Assembly: GCA_947474875.1 (NCBI GenBank)
Contig: CANJKY010000172.1
Coordinates: 1-7,274 of the forward strand
Length of the DNA: 7,274 nt
From: Gemmataceae bacterium
GTDB taxonomy: Bacteria; Planctomycetota; Planctomycetia; Gemmatales; Gemmataceae
Reading direction: 5' to 3'
Part shown: piece by piece, positions 1 through 5,659 of the stretch
How positions within the stretch are numbered: position 1 is the stretch's first letter
Layout: the number at the start of each line of letters is the position of its first letter
Program-made: the position numbers and the translations under genes
The notes under the pieces: model-generated
Told to the model about the DNA's origin: nothing
Databases searched by the model: none
Seen by the model: only the letters and a program-made list of their open reading frames with translations

Positions 1-1
1 C

Positions 2-160
2 ACCCCGTTGCCGGCGGGGACCGACCAGCCGGACCTCCGATCGGCCATGCAGTACCTGTGGCAGGAGATAGAACTGCTGCGGGACGGGAAGGCGGGGAGC
101 GTGGGGGTGCTGGACGACGAGATCGCACACGTCGAGGCGGTCCTCGCCCGGCCCGTATAG
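2..160 (+). CDS. C-terminal end of an unrecognised protein (5' truncated)
   Basis: An open frame enters from the left edge and ends at a TAG at 158-160, giving 52 residues. Nearly every codon ends in G or C, as in the confident genes of this window, which supports real coding. The visible tail contains a helical stretch (MQYLWQEIELLRDGKAG) followed by an acidic segment (VLDDEIAHVEAVLARPV). There are no Cys residues or membrane segments. I do not recognise a family, and the N-terminal part lies outside the window. An internal ATG at 47 could start a 37-residue peptide, but the codon bias upstream of it argues for a longer gene. It is followed 8 bases later by a perfect palindrome. Confidence 0.6.
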   Translation, partial: TPLPAGTDQPDLRSAMQYLWQEIELLRDGKAGSVGVLDDEIAHVEAVLARPV

Positions 161-168
161 CCACGGGC

Positions 169-182
169 TGACCGGCCGGTCA
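169..182. other. 14-bp perfect palindrome
   Basis: TGACCGGCCGGTCA equals its own reverse complement and lies 8 bases after the stop of the preceding gene. It could be a dimeric protein-binding site or the core of a transcript-end structure. It has no loop and no following T-run, so it is a poor intrinsic terminator by itself. The same half-sequence TGACCGG recurs in the palindrome over the kinase and regulator stop codons at 3100-3109. Confidence 0.5.
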
Positions 183-505
183 CTTGCTATTGCGGACGGG
201 CCGCACTTCTTGGCCGTCGGGTGAGACGTTCGGGACGGGCGTTGGCGTTGCACTTGGACGGCGGTCCGCGCCGGGGGAGCGATGCCCCGGGCGGCCGGCC
301 GGCGAGGGTATACCACCGGGCGCGGGAGGTGCCACGCCCCGGCGGACGCCGACGATGAATGATACCCGACCGGGCGGCCAAGGTCCACCACCCCCCGCCC
401 CTGTTGCCGTGCTCAGCCTCTACGCGGGCAGAGGAAATGGGCGTGGCGGACATCCCGCGGCGGTGTGACAATGCCGAGAGAGGGCGGGACGGCGGGGTGT
501 CGGGC

Positions 506-511
506 TATTCT
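506..511 (+). promoter_or_regulatory. Candidate -10 element of the histidine kinase gene
   Basis: TATTCT sits in GGGCTATTCTCAGACG, and an analogous GCTAT...TTCTCA arrangement lies upstream of the L33 gene. No convincing -35 hexamer is visible at 16-18 bases upstream. Transcription would begin near 517-520. That leaves either a leader of about 70 bases before GTG 589 or an almost leaderless mRNA using GTG 517 or ATG 520. The call rests on pattern only. Confidence 0.3.
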
Positions 512-578
512 CAGACGTGATGAACACCCGGCCCGGGCGTACCATTCTCCCCTCCGCCATCCGCCCCCACATCGCACC

Positions 579-583
579 AAGGG
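579..583 (+). promoter_or_regulatory. Ribosome binding site that decides the kinase start
   Basis: AAGGG lies 5 bases before GTG 589. The two upstream in-frame candidates (GTG 517, ATG 520) have no purine-rich site in front of them. This is the main reason for choosing 589. Confidence 0.5.
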
Positions 584-588
584 TTTCC

Positions 589-3102
589 GTGACGGACAAT
601 CACGAGCACGACGACGGCCTCGCCGACCCGCTGGCCGAACTCCAGCGGGCGAACGCCGAGCTGGCCACCGCCCGCAAGGCCGCGCTCAACCTGATGGAGG
701 ACGCCATCCTGGCCCGCGACGCCCTGCGGGCGAGCGAGGAGCGACAGACGTTCCTGTTGAAACTGAGCGACATGCTCCGGCCGCTCGCCGACCCAGAAAA
801 GGTGAAGGTCGCCGCCGCCCGCGTGCTGGGCGAGCACCTGCGGGTGAACCGCGCGCTCTACGCCGAGGTCGAGGGCGACAACTGGATCGTGGCCCGGGGC
901 TACGAGCAAGGGGCGGCCCCGCTCCCCGACGGCCCGTATTCGGCCGACACCTTCGGCCACTGGGTCATGCAGACCTACCGCGACGGGCGGCGGATCGTCT
1001 TCCGCGACACCCGCACCGACCCCCGGTTCGCGGCCGCCGAGCGGGCCGCGCACGCCGCGGTCGGCATCCTCGCCGCGGTCGGCGTGCCGCTGGTGAAGGA
1101 GGGAAAACTCGTCGCCATCCTCGCCGTCCACACCGCCGGCCCCCGCGACTGGACCGACGCGGAGATCGGGCTGGTCGAGGAGGTGGCCGAGCGGACGTGG
1201 GCGTCGGTCCAGCGGGCGAAGGCCGAGCGGGCGCTGGCCGAGGAGAAGGAGTACGCCGAGAGCATCGTCGAGACGCTGCACGAGCCGCTGCTGGTGCTGC
1301 ACCCGGACCTGACCGTGCAGAGCGTCAACCCGGCGTTCTACACCCACTTCCGGGTGAACCCGGCGGACACCATCGGGCGGAAGGTGTACGAGCTGGGCAA
1401 CGGGCAGTGGCACATCCCGGCCCTGCGGACGCTGCTGGAGGACGTGCTGCCGGACAGCAACGTGTTCAACGACTACGAGGTGACGCACGAGTTCGACGGC
1501 CTCGGCCGGCGGGTGATGCTGGTGAACGGGCGGCGGCTGGACCACGTGCAGCTCATCCTCCTGGGCATCCGGGACATCACCGAGCGGGCTCGTGCGGAGG
1601 CGGCCCTGCGGGCGAGCGAGGAGAAGTACCGGGCCCTCGTCGAGAGCCAGGTGGAGATGGTGTGCCGGTTCCGCCCGGACGGCACGATCCTGATGGTGAA
1701 CGCGGCCTACGCCCGGGTGTACGGGAAGACCGTCGCGGAGCTGATCGGCACCAGCTTCTGGGACCTGATCCCCCCCGAGGGGCACGCCGACGTGCGGGCG
1801 AGGCTGGACGCGCTGACGCCCGAAACCCCCCAGATTCAGATCGAGAACCTGGTCACCTCGGCTCACGGCCCGCGGTGGACGATGTGGACCAACCGGGGGC
1901 TGCGGTTCGACGCGACCGGCCGGGTGACCGAGGCCCAGTCCGTCGGGGTGGACATCACCGAGCGGAAACTGGCCGAGGCGGCCCTGAAGGCGAGCGAGGA
2001 GCGGCTGCGGCTGATCGTCGAGAGCGCCACCGACTACGCCATCGTCACCCTCGACCCGGACCGCACGGTGACCACCTGGAGCCCGGGCGCGGAGGCGGTG
2101 TTCGGGTGGACCGGGGCGGAGATGGTGGGCCGACCGGCGGACGACCTGTTCACCCCGGAGGACCGGGCGGCCGGCGTGCCGGAGCGGGAGGCGGACACCG
2201 CCCGGCGGAGCGGGCGGGCGGCGGACGAGCGGTGGCACCTGCGAAAGGACGGCCGCCGGTTCTACGCCAGCGGGGTGCTCACCCCGCTGGGCGAGGGGAG
2301 CCGCGGGTTCGTGAAGGTGCTCCGCGACCTGACCGCCCGCAAACGGGCGGAGGAGGAGTTGGAGGAGCGGGTGGCCGAGCGGACGAGCGAACTGGCGGCG
2401 GCGGTGGACGCGCTGGAAGCCGAGTTCGCCCGGCGGCGGGACCTGACCCGGCGGCTGGGCACCGCCCAGGAGGACGAGCGGCGGCGGGTGGCCCGCGACC
2501 TGCACGACTCCCTCGGCCAGTTGCAGGCCGGGCTGGGGCTGGCGGTGGCCGCCGCCCGCGGCACCCCCGGCCTGCCGGCGGCGGCCGGCGAGCGGCTGGA
2601 CGAGGTGAAGCGGATGGCCGACGAGCTGGGCCGCGAGACGCACGCCCTGGCGGTGCGGCTGCGACCGACCTCGCTGGACGACCTGGGGCTGGAGCCGGCC
2701 CTGCGGCAACTGGTCGCCGACTGGTTCGGCCGCACCGGCATCGGGGTGGAGTTCGACACCGCCGGGGTGGGGGACAGCCGCCTGCCGGCGGACGTGGAGA
2801 CAGCGGTGTACCGGGTGGTGCAGGAGGCGCTCACCAACGTGGCCAAGCACGCCGGGGCGACGGCGGTGAGCGTGGTGGTCACCCGCCCGGACGGGTTCGT
2901 GTCGGTGGTGGTCGAGGACGACGGCCGCGGGTTCGACCCGGCGGCGGTGCCGAAGGGCCGGCTCGGGCTGCTCGGCATGCGGGAGCGGGTGGAGCTGGTC
3001 GGCGGGACGATCGACGTCGACTCCGCCCCCGGCGCGGGGACGACGGTGGCCGTCCAGATCCCGATCCCGAAGCGAGTAGGGCAAGAGCCGCCGGCCGGCT
3101 GA
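589..3102 (+). CDS. Cytosolic GAF/PAS-PAS-PAS sensor histidine kinase, NarL type (HisKA_3)
   Basis: This is an 837-residue sensor kinase that would autophosphorylate on His and pass phosphate to a response regulator. In order: a helical N-terminus (about 11-50), a GAF domain (about 53-205), PAS 1 (225-335, closing with RDITER at 328-333), PAS 2 (345-460, closing with DITER at 455-459), PAS 3 (471-590) and a coiled coil (about 585-625). The dimerisation domain follows, with EDERRRVARDLHDSLGQ and phospho-acceptor His639. The ATPase domain shows an N box (QEALTNVAKH, 745-754), G1 (DDGRGF, 777-782), G2 (GLLGMRER, from 793) and GAGTT (815-819), so the catalytic residues look intact. There is no signal peptide or membrane helix, so it should sense a cytosolic cue; the ligand cannot be read from sequence. 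GTG 589 has an AAGGG site; starts at GTG 517 or ATG 520 would add 24 or 23 residues. The gene converges on a single-domain receiver. Confidence 0.93.
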   Translation: MTDNHEHDDGLADPLAELQRANAELATARKAALNLMEDAILARDALRASEERQTFLLKLSDMLRPLADPEKVKVAAARVLGEHLRVNRALYAEVEGDNWIVARGYEQGAAPLPDGPYSADTFGHWVMQTYRDGRRIVFRDTRTDPRFAAAERAAHAAVGILAAVGVPLVKEGKLVAILAVHTAGPRDWTDAEIGLVEEVAERTWASVQRAKAERALAEEKEYAESIVETLHEPLLVLHPDLTVQSVNPAFYTHFRVNPADTIGRKVYELGNGQWHIPALRTLLEDVLPDSNVFNDYEVTHEFDGLGRRVMLVNGRRLDHVQLILLGIRDITERARAEAALRASEEKYRALVESQVEMVCRFRPDGTILMVNAAYARVYGKTVAELIGTSFWDLIPPEGHADVRARLDALTPETPQIQIENLVTSAHGPRWTMWTNRGLRFDATGRVTEAQSVGVDITERKLAEAALKASEERLRLIVESATDYAIVTLDPDRTVTTWSPGAEAVFGWTGAEMVGRPADDLFTPEDRAAGVPEREADTARRSGRAADERWHLRKDGRRFYASGVLTPLGEGSRGFVKVLRDLTARKRAEEELEERVAERTSELAAAVDALEAEFARRRDLTRRLGTAQEDERRRVARDLHDSLGQLQAGLGLAVAAARGTPGLPAAAGERLDEVKRMADELGRETHALAVRLRPTSLDDLGLEPALRQLVADWFGRTGIGVEFDTAGVGDSRLPADVETAVYRVVQEALTNVAKHAGATAVSVVVTRPDGFVSVVVEDDGRGFDPAAVPKGRLGLLGMRERVELVGGTIDVDSAPGAGTTVAVQIPIPKRVGQEPPAG

Positions 3103-3109
3103 CCGGTCA
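3100..3109. other. Palindrome spanning both convergent stop codons
   Basis: TGACCGGTCA is self-complementary. Its first three bases are the TGA stop of the kinase on the + strand, and its last three are the TGA stop of the response regulator on the - strand. The flanking DNA offers no separate intrinsic terminator for either gene, so transcripts probably run into each other's 3' ends. Confidence 0.7.
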
Positions 3110-3508
3110 GGTCCGCGGCACCACCTCGTCCGCGTACCGGTCGAGCACGGCGGTGAGCACCTCCGGGTCGGCCGGCTTGAGCAGGTGGTGTTCGCACCCG
3201 GCCGCCCGCGACCGCCCCTCCAGCCCGTGGACCCCGGTGACCACGACCGTCCGCGGGCAGTACCCGAGGGCGACGGTGAGCGCCCGCACGAGCGCATACC
3301 CATCCCCGTCCGGCAGGGGGATGTCCATCACCAGCACGTCCGGCCGCAGGCGGCGGGCCTGGTCGAGCGCCGCCCGCCCGCAGGTGGCGGTGTGGGCGAC
3401 GTACCCGCTCAGGGAGAGGAGCATGGCGGTGGACTCGGCGGCGTCCGGGTACGCGTCCACGACGAGTACGACCGGCCGGTGAGGGGCGAGGTGAGTGTGC
3501 GGGACCAC
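3107..3508 (-). CDS. Single-domain response regulator (receiver only)
   Basis: A 133-residue protein consisting of one CheY-like receiver domain with no DNA-binding or enzymatic output domain. Visible landmarks are strand 1 VVLVVD (Asp18), the predicted phospho-acceptor Asp62 in VLVMDIPLPDGDG, the Thr91 switch residue in VVVTG, and Lys111 in LLKPAD. The usual second acidic residue after strand 1 (CheY Asp13, a Mg2+ ligand) is Ala19 here, so phosphorylation may be weak or altered. The start is GTG 3508, with GGAGG (3516-3520) 7 bases upstream. An open frame continues to 3688, but that extension has no recognisable domain. The gene faces the histidine kinase tail to tail with 4 bases between, so the two are likely partners but are transcribed separately. 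A TACCAT at 3570-3575 could be its -10 element, though no good -35 is visible. Output is probably by protein-protein interaction or as a phosphorelay intermediate (inference). Confidence 0.88.
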   Translation of the reverse strand: MVPHTHLAPHRPVVLVVDAYPDAAESTAMLLSLSGYVAHTATCGRAALDQARRLRPDVLVMDIPLPDGDGYALVRALTVALGYCPRTVVVTGVHGLEGRSRAAGCEHHLLKPADPEVLTAVLDRYADEVVPRT

Positions 3509-3515
3509 GGCCGGG

Positions 3516-3520
3516 CCTCC
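3516..3520 (-). promoter_or_regulatory. Shine-Dalgarno site fixing the response regulator start
   Basis: GGAGG on the minus strand sits 7 bases before GTG 3508. It sets this start apart from the longer open frame beginning at 3688, and it leaves only about 12 residues before the first receiver strand, as expected for a single-domain receiver. Confidence 0.65.
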
Positions 3521-3700
3521 GGCGTGTGCGGCGGGTCCCTCCGCCTGGATGAAGAGAGGTTTAGTGCGGATGGTACAGCCGGCCGCTGGCGAGGAACAGA
3601 TCGTTCCACCGCGTATGCGGGTTCTCCCGACAGAGTGTCGAAGTCGTCCGCAGTGTGAGAGATGGGATATGCCGCGGGCACCCTTCACCCCGACGCGGCC

Positions 3701-3732
3701 GGCGGGTCGGCCGTCGGTAGCCGGAACCCGCC
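3701..3732 (-). terminator. Candidate hairpin terminator after the prenyltransferase-repeat gene
   Basis: GGCGGGT CGGC (3701-3711) pairs with GCCG (3720-3723) and ACCCGCC (3726-3732), with an 8-base loop and a 2-base bulge at 3724-3725. It begins 19 bases beyond the stop of the minus-strand gene. There is no T-run after it on the minus strand, so it would be a hairpin-only or factor-assisted terminator. Confidence 0.4.
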
Positions 3733-3751
3733 GCCGGTCGTGCCGTCCCGG

Positions 3752-4885
3752 TCACTTCGGCTGACAGTGGCTGAGGGCCATCAGCACGTACCCGGTGACC
3801 AGGGTCGGGTCGCCCTCCATCCACCGGTCGTTGGCGTTCGCCCAACTGCCGTCCGCCTGCTGCCGCTTCTGGATCGCCCGGAACAGGTCCGTCCGCCAGT
3901 CGTGCTTCACCCCCTTGTCGTCGGCGAACTCGTCCTCGCCGAGCAGGTCCAGGGTCTTGCTCATGGTGTGGTAGTAGTAGTACAGCCCCCGCTCCTTCAA
4001 CTGCGGCGGCATGCCGGGGTTGGCGTCCACCGTGTAGTTCTTCCGCAGCCAGCCGAGGGCGGTCTTCACCCGCGGGTCGTCCTTCGCCACCCCGGCGTAG
4101 ATCAGGCTCTTCACCCCGGCGTAGGTCATGCTGCCGTACCCGGGCAGCGGGTCCTTGGTGCCGTCCAGGGCGGCGTCGGTGGTCTTGGTGCTGCCCCCGC
4201 CGGCGGCGCTGTACACGAAGCTGCCGTCGTTCACCTTGCCGGCCCACGGCTGGTCGTTGTGCTCGCTCTTCAGGTTCTGGCAGCGGGACACGAACACCCC
4301 CGCCTTCTTGAACGCCGGGTCGTCCTTGCCCACCCCGGCGGCGGCCAGCGCGTCCAGGAAGAACTGGGTGTTGCTCAGGTCCGGGCGGCTCTTGCTGTCG
4401 TACCCGGCCCCGCCGAAGAAGTCGTCGGCCGGCGTCTTCCCCTCGCCGTCGTCCCACTGCAGCTTCTTCAGGAAGTCGGCGGCGTTGCCCACCGCCTTGC
4501 GGTACCCGTCCCGCTTGGCCGCCACCAGCGCCATCACGTTCACGCTGGTGACGTAGTTCTGCAGCCCCACCTTCGGGTCCGCCCCGGCGATGTGACCGGC
4601 CTTCTCGTTCACCAGCCCCTCGACGAACTTCAGCCCCTTCGCCGCCGGCTCCGTGTCCGGGCTGACCCCGCACTGGAGCAGGCCGGTGACCACCACGCCG
4701 GTCACACCGATGCTCTTGTCCGAACTCCACCCGCCCTTGTCGTCCTGCTTCGAGGCCAGGAACCTGGTGGCCTTGTCCACCACCGCCTGCCACTCCTCCT
4801 TCGTCGGCTTCTTGGCCGGCTCCTGGGGGAGGGCCGGGGTGGCGATCAGCAGGGCGGGCAGCAGGGCGAACAGCGTCCGTTTCAC
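3752..4885 (-). CDS. Secreted prenyltransferase/squalene-oxidase repeat protein
   Basis: A 377-residue protein predicted to form an alpha/alpha toroid like the terpene-cyclase and prenyltransferase beta-subunit fold. The N-terminus (VKRTLFALLPALLIATPALP) is a typical signal peptide, with cleavage likely near residue 21, so it should act outside the cytoplasm. Repeat signatures are QDDKGGW (47-53) followed by GVTG, DLSNTQFFLDAL (169-180), GYGSMTYAGVKSLIYAGV (249-266) and QQADGSW (342-348) followed by LVTGYVLMAL. The DxDD-type acid of squalene-hopene cyclase is not visible, nor is a protein prenyltransferase zinc site, so it is probably not a classical cyclase; its role is unknown. The start GTG 4885 is chosen because it begins the signal peptide. 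The open frame reaches 5002, but those extra codons translate a non-coding palindromic repeat. A candidate promoter lies at 4917-4944. The nearest minus-strand gene downstream starts 243 bases away, so it is probably monocistronic. Confidence 0.88.
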   Translation of the reverse strand: MKRTLFALLPALLIATPALPQEPAKKPTKEEWQAVVDKATRFLASKQDDKGGWSSDKSIGVTGVVVTGLLQCGVSPDTEPAAKGLKFVEGLVNEKAGHIAGADPKVGLQNYVTSVNVMALVAAKRDGYRKAVGNAADFLKKLQWDDGEGKTPADDFFGGAGYDSKSRPDLSNTQFFLDALAAAGVGKDDPAFKKAGVFVSRCQNLKSEHNDQPWAGKVNDGSFVYSAAGGGSTKTTDAALDGTKDPLPGYGSMTYAGVKSLIYAGVAKDDPRVKTALGWLRKNYTVDANPGMPPQLKERGLYYYYHTMSKTLDLLGEDEFADDKGVKHDWRTDLFRAIQKRQQADGSWANANDRWMEGDPTLVTGYVLMALSHCQPK

Positions 4886-4916
4886 GGCGGAGTCTCTCGG
4901 GGGAACGGGTACGGGA

Positions 4917-4944
4917 ATGGTACCCCAGGCAACGTCGGTGCCAA
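4917..4944 (-). promoter_or_regulatory. Candidate sigma-70 promoter of the prenyltransferase-repeat gene
   Basis: On the minus strand TTGGCA (4944-4939) and TACCAT (4922-4917) are separated by 16 bases, matching the TTGACA/TATAAT consensus at 5 and 4 of 6 positions. Transcription would start near 4910 and leave a leader of about 25 bases before GTG 4885. A weak GAGAGA purine stretch in that leader could serve as the ribosome binding site. Confidence 0.4.
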
Positions 4945-4960
4945 ACGTGTGTTCGGAAAC

Positions 4961-5002
4961 CTCACCCCGGCCCCCTCTCCGAGCCGGAGAGGGGGTGTTC
5001 AA
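4961..5002. repeat. Palindromic intergenic repeat, copy A
   Basis: The element contains an 11-bp perfect stem, CCCCCTCTCCG (4971-4981) against CGGAGAGGGGG (4985-4995), with loop AGC. It is preceded by CTCACCCCGG and followed by TGTTCAA. Its reverse complement matches copy B at 5074-5117 almost base for base. Such GC-rich repeats are familiar in intergenic DNA, where they generate spurious peptides of the 'LTPAPSPSRRG' type. The strand is arbitrary because the core is symmetric. Confidence 0.85.
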
Positions 5003-5073
5003 GGCGAATGCCTGGCTGATGGGTCCATTCCTCCATGCAATGCGGCAAACCTACCAATCGGCACCCGACTCGC

Positions 5074-5117
5074 TTGAGCACCCCCTCTCCGGCTCGGAGA
5101 GGGGGCCGGGGGGTGAG
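5074..5117. repeat. Palindromic intergenic repeat, copy B (inverted relative to copy A)
   Basis: CCCCCTCTCCG (5081-5091) pairs with CGGAGAGGGGG (5095-5105) around loop GCT, flanked by TTGAGCA and CCGGGGGGTGAG. Compared with the reverse complement of copy A it has one substitution in the TTGAGCA arm and two extra Gs in the G-run. The copies are 71 bases apart in opposite orientation, so the whole block 4961-5117 can also fold as one long hairpin. Confidence 0.85.
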
Positions 5118-5122
5118 GTCTC

Positions 5123-5152
5123 TTCACCGCTGGCCATTCCGGAGCCAATAAT
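5123..5152 (+). promoter_or_regulatory. Candidate promoter of the DUF309 gene
   Basis: TTCACC (5123-5128) and AATAAT (5147-5152) are 18 bases apart and resemble -35 and -10 boxes at 4 and 5 of 6 positions. The predicted start of transcription falls within a few bases of ATG 5162, and there is no Shine-Dalgarno sequence directly before that ATG, so the mRNA may be leaderless. The call rests on pattern only. Confidence 0.3.
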
Positions 5153-5161
5153 GAACCCGGC

Positions 5162-5470
5162 ATGACCACCGACCCCCGCCTGGCCGACGGCCTCCGCCTG
5201 TTCATCGCCGGCCGGTACTTCGGCGCCCACGAGGTGTGGGAGCACCTGTGGCGGGAGTGCCCGCCGGCCGACCGCCGGTTTGTGCAGTCGCTCATCCACG
5301 CCGCGGTCGCCCTGTACCAGCGGGAGCGGGGGAACGAGACCGGCGCCCGCACGCAGTTGGAGCGGGCGCGGCGGAAGGCGGCGGAGTACCCGGCGGGGTA
5401 TCTGGGGGTCGACGCCGGGCCGGTGTGGGAGCGGGTGGAGGCTGTGTTCGGCGATCCTGGCGGGGGGTGA
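5162..5470 (+). CDS. DUF309 domain-containing protein
   Basis: A 102-residue, mostly helical protein covering the whole DUF309 family domain. The signature runs LRLFIAGRYFGAHEVWEHLWR (residues 11-31), including the AHExWE core (His23, Glu24, Trp26, Glu27), then RFVQSLIHAAVALYQ (39-53) and the RGNETGAR segment (56-63). The biochemical function of the family is not established; the conserved His/Glu pairs suggest a binding or catalytic pocket (inference). There is no signal peptide or membrane segment, so it should be cytosolic. ATG 5162 is chosen because the family motif begins about 10 residues later. There is no clear ribosome binding site. It is divergent from the secreted toroid gene across the inverted repeats and 189 bases upstream of the L33 gene, which has its own promoter-like sequence, so an operon is not required. 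Confidence 0.88.
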   Translation: MTTDPRLADGLRLFIAGRYFGAHEVWEHLWRECPPADRRFVQSLIHAAVALYQRERGNETGARTQLERARRKAAEYPAGYLGVDAGPVWERVEAVFGDPGGG

Positions 5471-5607
5471 AATTCGCCGCAAGTCGTTGGCGAGAGAGGG
5501 TCGTACCGGAAATTTGCATGGGTCCGCGGAAGGGTGGGGAGAAGCGTCCGGACTCATGAGCACCGGTGCGAACCCCGGAATTGCCCCTCCCCGGCCGGGC
5601 GGGTCGC

Positions 5608-5616
5608 TGCTATCAT
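5608..5616 (+). promoter_or_regulatory. Candidate extended -10 promoter of the L33 gene
   Basis: TGCTATCAT fits the extended -10 pattern TGnTATnnT and lies 43 bases before GTG 5660. TTGCCC at 5581-5586 is too distant (24 bases) for a normal -35, as expected if the extended -10 carries recognition. The sequence after it, TCTCAATTCTCACC, resembles that following the candidate -10 of the histidine kinase gene. Confidence 0.4.
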
Positions 5617-5659
5617 TCTCAATTCTCACCGGACACCGAACGATTCGCGGAGACGACCC

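Larger units (their letters stand above)
161..588. other. Non-coding intergenic region upstream of the histidine kinase
   Basis: No credible gene was found here. The open frames on both strands between about 184 and 471 lack the third-position G/C bias of the real genes and show no recognisable protein. The region holds a perfect palindrome at 169-182, a small hairpin (CCGGGG at 271-276 pairing with CCCCGG at 285-290), a GTATAC hexamer near 308, a -10-like TATTCT at 506-511 and an AAGGG ribosome binding site at 579-583. If the kinase instead starts at 517 or 520, the region ends there. Confidence 0.6.

Noticed and set aside
184..471. Two 94-codon open frames on opposite strands upstream of the kinase
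   Set aside because: Codon third positions lack the G/C preference of the real genes, the translations are low-complexity Gly/Pro/Arg sequence, and no ribosome binding site precedes them.
465..3482. Very long open frame (1005 codons) on the + strand in another frame of the kinase, and a 930-codon frame on the - strand (511-3303)
   Set aside because: Both are Arg/Pro/Gly-rich shadows produced by the high GC content. They overlap a kinase with complete, ordered motifs and show no domain of their own.
3509..3688. N-terminal extension of the response regulator by 60 residues from ATG 3688
   Set aside because: The extension has no receiver-like sequence, while GTG 3508 has a well-placed GGAGG and gives the normal length of a single-domain receiver.
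3561..4793. 410-codon minus-strand frame overlapping the prenyltransferase-repeat gene
   Set aside because: It is an Arg/Gly-rich shadow in a different frame, while the overlapping frame has a signal peptide and clear repeat motifs.
4886..5002. N-terminal extension of the prenyltransferase-repeat protein from 5002
   Set aside because: Its first residues (MNTPSPARRGGRGEV) are the translation of palindromic repeat copy A, and the extension would bury the signal peptide inside the protein.
4961..5117. Possible CRISPR array or insertion sequence at the repeats
   Set aside because: There are only two copies, they are inverted rather than direct, each is internally palindromic, and there is no transposase or cas gene nearby.
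5534..5659. Longer L33 starting at 5534
   Set aside because: The extra 42 residues do not resemble L33, cover the promoter-like TGCTATCAT, and GTG 5660 has a GGAG site 7 bases upstream.
5471..5659. Possible tRNA upstream of rpmG (tRNA genes are often found near L33)
   Set aside because: No cloverleaf arms, T-loop GTTC-type motif in context, or acceptor stem pairing could be found in this stretch.
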